From contig MKTY01000020.1 in the NCBI GenBank assembly GCA_001898485.1, forward strand, positions 744,001-808,000: a stretch of 64,000 nucleotides of DNA, given 5' to 3'. Below the pieces are notes generated by a model that was not told the DNA's origin, did no database searches, and saw only the letters and a list, made by a program, of their open reading frames with translations. Position numbers and translations under genes: made by a program. Positions 60,701 to 64,000 of this stretch are shown piece after piece. This stretch comes from Sphingobacteriales bacterium 46-32 (GTDB lineage: Bacteria > Bacteroidota > Bacteroidia > Chitinophagales > Chitinophagaceae). Position 1 is the first letter of the stretch; each line of letters starts with the position of its first letter.

Positions 60701-61231
60701 CTAATCTCGGATTTTGTAAGTGTTTAAATTATTAACCAATTTTACTTCATTACTCCAAAAAATTAATTGCTTTGGATTTTCTCTGTCAAAATTTTTAAAA
60801 CTTACTGAGTTATAGTTGAACCCTAGTTTTACGGACTCAACTTTTGATTTTCCTTCCTTTAAAGAAAGAGCAATATTAAATTCGATTGCTTGATTGGGTT
60901 GCAAAGTTATATACTCCATTTGCTGAGCATCACAATTTACATTTGTTAAAAAAACGTTTTCTGAACTCGTTACCCAATTAATAAGTGGCCATGCACAACC
61001 AGGCAAAGAAACCTCAATTGCAGTATCTTGCAAATTCGTAATTGTAGCAAGTGCAAAAAAACATTCATTCTTTGACGTCTCATTCCCCACACTGTAAGGT
61101 GTTCCTTTTGCGACAACTGATAATCTCACATTTATTAAATCCAGAGATTTACTATTCTGCGAATAGGATAAATCATTTGAAACAATAAATAGGAAAAGAA
61201 ACAATGTTTTATACCGATTTGTAATTCCCAT
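60701..61231 (-). CDS. Secreted hypothetical protein, 176 aa
   Basis: N-terminal signal peptide (RYKTLFLFLFIVSNDLSYSQ). The body is beta-rich (LDLINVRLSVVAKGTPYSVG; CFFALATITNLQDTAIEVSL), like a small immunoglobulin-like domain. It starts directly after the end of the shortened RhuM gene and precedes the peptide gene. No family is recognised. Confidence 0.6.
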   Translation of the reverse strand: MGITNRYKTLFLFLFIVSNDLSYSQNSKSLDLINVRLSVVAKGTPYSVGNETSKNECFFALATITNLQDTAIEVSLPGCAWPLINWVTSSENVFLTNVNCDAQQMEYITLQPNQAIEFNIALSLKEGKSKVESVKLGFNYNSVSFKNFDRENPKQLIFWSNEVKLVNNLNTYKIRD

Positions 61232-61260
61232 GACTTGTTGTTTTATTAAATTAGTTGCTT

Positions 61261-61794
61261 TTAGTAATGATCGTACTGGTCAAGAACATCTAAGGCATAG
61301 GTATAATCAGTTATTACTTTCAGGAGACCCGATGCCTCATCAGTGCTTAGAACTTTCGTTCCTGTCACATTAGCTAAAAGCCTAACAGTATGTTTTAATT
61401 CTTCTAATTGCCTGGATTGTTCCTGTAGCCTTTTTTCATTTACGGCATATCCTTTTATTAGATAGTCTTTGAGTATCTTGTTGGCCCAAATTCGGAACTG
61501 GGTTCCTCTGGGAGACTTTACCCGATAACCAACGGAAGTGATGACATCCAGGCTGTAGGAAGTGACGGGTTTGTCTGAATTTGCAATATGCAAAATATGC
61601 ATATTGCTTTTTTCTTCGAGCTCTTTCTCCTTGAAAATGTTGCGAATATGCCTGGATATAACAGATTGATCCCGGCCAAATAGCTCAATCATCTGAGCTT
61701 GGGTAAGCCAAACCGTTTCATTTTCCAGCTTTACGTCAATAGCCGTTTGACCGTCCACGGTCTGATAAATTATGACTTCGCCTTTGTTCTCCAT
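61261..61794 (-). pseudogene. Truncated RhuM-family protein
   Basis: 177 aa. The N-terminal part is the RhuM/virulence-protein domain: VWLTQAQMIELFGRDQSVIS, RHIRNIFKEKELEEKS, SYSLDVITSVGYRVKSPRGT and FRIWANKILKDYLIKGYAVN. It ends at VITDYTYALDVLDQYDHY, where full-length members (over 300 aa) continue with a second domain. The missing C-terminus suggests that a deletion or insertion removed it. The remaining part may still bind DNA (KilA-N-like). It sits beside an integrase fragment. Confidence 0.7.
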
Positions 61795-61804
61795 AATTAT
61801 AAAT

Positions 61805-62140
61805 TTATTGTTTCTGTTTTAAATAGTGTTTATTCTTATACTCGTTCCTACAAGCGCTACTCATTAAATGCCACCACCCAAGCGCCTCCCGGATAAACTC
61901 CGTACTGGCCCCGGAACGCTTCATAACGGTCGAGAATGCATGCCGTGCCACATAGGTCGTTACACTTTTATCTATTCCTACCTTCTTCCGGATTTTTTTC
62001 ATCCAGTCATTAATCGACTGGATAAAAACCTCAATTAACTCATATTGGAGTATGGGTGTAATATCAGGCGATAATACCGGGAAAATGTAATTACCTGGAC
62101 TCGTGTCCTGGTTAATCCACCGGTTTACGATAACCCTAAT
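61805..62140 (-). pseudogene. Tyrosine integrase C-terminal fragment
   Basis: From about 62140 the frame reads VNRWINQDTSPGNYIFPVLS, then MKKIRKKVGIDKSVTTYVAR, HAFSTVMKRSGASTEFIREA and LGWWHLMSSACRNEY. It is box II of a tyrosine recombinase without the catalytic core upstream, and the LGH position reads LGW, so it is dead. The end is altered as well. It marks a decayed mobile element. Confidence 0.7.
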
Positions 62141-62143
62141 TCT

Positions 62144-62404
62144 TTAGCAATAAATACCGTGATAGGCTGGATACTGCCATCCCGGTCCGATGCTCCTGTA
62201 ATAATTTATCGATGCAATAAAGTACAATAGATAATAACCTCCCTGGCTCAGAAAGTGGTTCTCTAAAAATTGGAAAGCGATGTACTGACCCGTTTGGGAG
62301 CCGGGTACCCAATGGGGAAACTTCCGTATCAGTCTTTCCACTTCTTCGCCCATGTCAAAACCAGCTGACAAAAAACCAACGAATACAAATAGAAACAGCT
62401 TCAT
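62144..62404 (-). CDS. Small secreted hypothetical protein, 86 aa
   Basis: Signal peptide MKLFLFVFVGFLSAGF. The rest has RLIRKFPHWVPGSQTGQYIA and many aromatic residues (GGYYLLYFIASINYY). No family is recognised. It could be a shortened gene, since it ends just before the integrase fragment. Confidence 0.45.
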   Translation of the reverse strand: MKLFLFVFVGFLSAGFDMGEEVERLIRKFPHWVPGSQTGQYIAFQFLENHFLSQGGYYLLYFIASINYYRSIGPGWQYPAYHGIYC

Positions 62405-62508
62405 ATATACTCACAACATTGCTGTTCAGACTCGGTGAGAATGAAATCACCAAAAAGTTGGCAGAATTTTCACGTCCAGCGTCCACGCAAATCCATCCGC
62501 CCGCAAGA

Positions 62509-63753
62509 TCACCGAACCTTTATATGGCCGCTACCAGAACAAATCCCGCATGTAATCTGCCGCAGCTTATTGCTGCGCGCATAGTGGCCGGTGTAGCTGT
62601 TCATATCGTACCAGTCGTACTCCATAAAATATCCCTGACCGCGGCAGTTACTGCAAACAATGAAGGGTGAAGCGGAACTTTGTTGCGCGTTGGCGAGCGA
62701 AGCGACCGGGATATTCTTGTCGAAAACCAGCTTTCCTTTCGCATCCAAATAACAAATCGTGTAGGTGTTGCCGGAACATGAATACGCAGAAACGAGCGCA
62801 GTGGTTCCGTGGTAGGTGATATAGTGACCCGGTTTGTGCTTTAAATGATAAATCTCCTTTCCGCATGGATCTTCCGGAATCTTTTCCGCAGCCTGTTTTT
62901 GGTACTGTGCCACGACCGGATTTTTTGCCGGCTTTTCAAAAGATTTATAATAAGCATTCAGTTCCGAACCTGCGGTTTTGCTGATACGTTCGCGTTGCCC
63001 TGGTGTTAATGCCGCATGAAAGTCTTTTACGTAATAGGGCCGGTTCAGCACAAAAAGGTAACCGGCATAAAAATCATGATTTATCACCTCCTTCACCACT
63101 GGCATTATGATCTCGACCTTTTCCTCATTAGAGAATCCCTCGATCTCCAGGGCTCCATAGAACTGGTAGCTGGCCGCCATCGTAAATTCCTTGTTTTTGA
63201 GAACCGGCAGATACAGGGAAACCAATGAATCCCGGATCTCCTGCCGTGAAGCAGTATGCGACTGATTGAAGGATATGCGGAGTTCCAGCACACATTGATC
63301 CTCCCACGACCGGTCAAGGCTGCTATAAGTAAATGTCTCGCCAACCGCCTTTTTACCGGTAAAAGAATTGAGTAACGTATCAATGGTGAGTTTTAGTTTT
63401 CTTACAGCAGACGTATCGGTCATTTTTTTGGATTCGCTAACAAATCGTGCACACCATTGCCATTCCGATATTCCTTTGTCCAGATTATTCGAAACCATCT
63501 CAACGGTCGTGCTGATACAGCCCGGAAAAACGATAGCTGGCGAAAGTACAGGCGCTCCTGTCTTCGTCACCGAATCCAGTGACCCGGCCAGCAGCGCCAA
63601 ATGATCTTGCGGCTTGTCGAGCACGGCATACACGCGATTTACGGTTGTAAGCAGGTTGCGGGCAAATTCATCGTCAGCTATTGGTACCCGGCGCTGACTA
63701 TTTGCCTTTGTAATCACTAATATGGAAAAGAAAAAAATAAGGGGAATTCTCAT
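62509..63753 (-). CDS. Secreted protein with C-terminal DnaJ-like zinc-finger motifs
   Basis: 414 aa. Signal peptide MRIPLIFFFSILVITKANSQ. The long middle part is helical and unassigned (NLLTTVNRVYAVLDKPQDHL; GETFTYSSLDRSWEDQCVLE). The last ~60 residues contain CSNCRGQGYF and CGICSGSGHIKV, two CxxCxGxG repeats as in DnaJ zinc fingers, likely binding one metal ion. Function unknown. It stands alone at the right end of the window. Confidence 0.65.
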   Translation of the reverse strand: MRIPLIFFFSILVITKANSQRRVPIADDEFARNLLTTVNRVYAVLDKPQDHLALLAGSLDSVTKTGAPVLSPAIVFPGCISTTVEMVSNNLDKGISEWQWCARFVSESKKMTDTSAVRKLKLTIDTLLNSFTGKKAVGETFTYSSLDRSWEDQCVLELRISFNQSHTASRQEIRDSLVSLYLPVLKNKEFTMAASYQFYGALEIEGFSNEEKVEIIMPVVKEVINHDFYAGYLFVLNRPYYVKDFHAALTPGQRERISKTAGSELNAYYKSFEKPAKNPVVAQYQKQAAEKIPEDPCGKEIYHLKHKPGHYITYHGTTALVSAYSCSGNTYTICYLDAKGKLVFDKNIPVASLANAQQSSASPFIVCSNCRGQGYFMEYDWYDMNSYTGHYARSNKLRQITCGICSGSGHIKVR

Positions 63754-63924
63754 ATATTAAATTAACAATTACCCGACAACATAAAATACCGTTGACCGGG
63801 TATTTATAGTACAAACCCGGCTCGGTTGCGTTTCCATGCGTAAAACAATACAGGCACATATTAATTACTACTGCCGGACGATAATACATACCTGTTCACA
63901 CCCCTATGCGGATTCCTTAGCACT
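63754..63924. other. Gap before the right edge
   Basis: About 170 bp, with a near-palindromic ccgttgaccgggtattta region and no gene recognised. Confidence 0.35.
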
Positions 63925-64000
63925 TTAGGGTGGAAGTCTAGTCTCTTCCGGATTGTAATGATGATATTGCTGGTATGATGCTGCCACTTTTCGTTGCAGG
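63925..64000 (-). CDS. Possible C-terminus of a gene entering from the right
   Basis: On the minus strand a frame is open from the window edge to a TAA at 63925-63927 and reads LQRKVAASYQQYHHYNPEET then RLPP. It is too short to identify, and may be chance. Confidence 0.25.
   Translation of the reverse strand, partial: LQRKVAASYQQYHHYNPEETRLPP

Overview
The window comes from a Bacteroidota chromosome, most likely a member of the Chitinophagaceae. The signs are the minus-strand order rimP-nusA-infB with long K/E-rich InfB and short NusA, a type IX secretion sorting domain, a DUF4834-like protein, TAnnTTTG-type promoters close to start codons, and intergenic hairpins built from short repeated words. 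This assignment is inferred from gene content only.

Left flank (1-10375), ordinary chromosome: infB (cut by the window edge), nusA, rimP, an outer-membrane barrel-like protein, tRNA-Met(CAU), a DUF4834-like membrane protein, hflX, a Rieske protein, a T9SS cargo protein and a tail-collar-domain protein, then tRNA-Asn(GUU).

Mobile element (10406-56307): the 3' part of tRNA-Asn is repeated exactly, 45 bp, at 10406-10450 and 56263-56307, bounding an integrated element of about 45.9 kb. A tyrosine integrase and a small HTH protein sit at the right end. Both ends carry a pair of TTTGCACAC motifs with 11-bp spacing, probably integrase arm sites. From left to right the element holds: a Druantia-type defence operon (druE-like helicase, two middle genes, druA) on the minus strand; a divergent gene pair ending in a HEPN-like protein; a decayed AbiE locus next to an intact AbiEi/AbiEii pair; a HELAH metallopeptidase; a very small hydrophobic peptide gene with its own terminator; a second tyrosine recombinase with its first catalytic Arg position changed to Gly; an establishment-type module (excisionase-like HTH, CHC2/Toprim-like primase, RadC-like JAB protein, ArdC); a XRE regulator; a 470-bp tract packed with hairpins and without a large gene; an OLD-type ATPase/TOPRIM nuclease with two membrane proteins upstream; a MobF relaxase, a membrane protein and a coupling ATPase; a block of hypothetical and secreted proteins with a serine recombinase; and a PD-(D/E)XK-like protein. 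No type IV secretion channel genes are visible, so the element looks mobilizable rather than self-transmissible.

Right flank (56308-64000): a HEPN-like protein, small secreted proteins downstream of a broken RHS toxin end with a JAB-like HSHPSG motif, a double-glycine-leader peptide with six cysteines followed by a TlpA-like thioredoxin, a shortened RhuM protein next to an integrase fragment, and secreted hypothetical proteins. This is a chromosomal region with traces of older mobile DNA.

The least explained parts are the hairpin-rich tract at 33901-34373, the OLD plus membrane protein cassette beside it, the 43-aa peptide gene at 26593-26724, the four-gene Druantia variant, and the six-cysteine peptide/thioredoxin pair.
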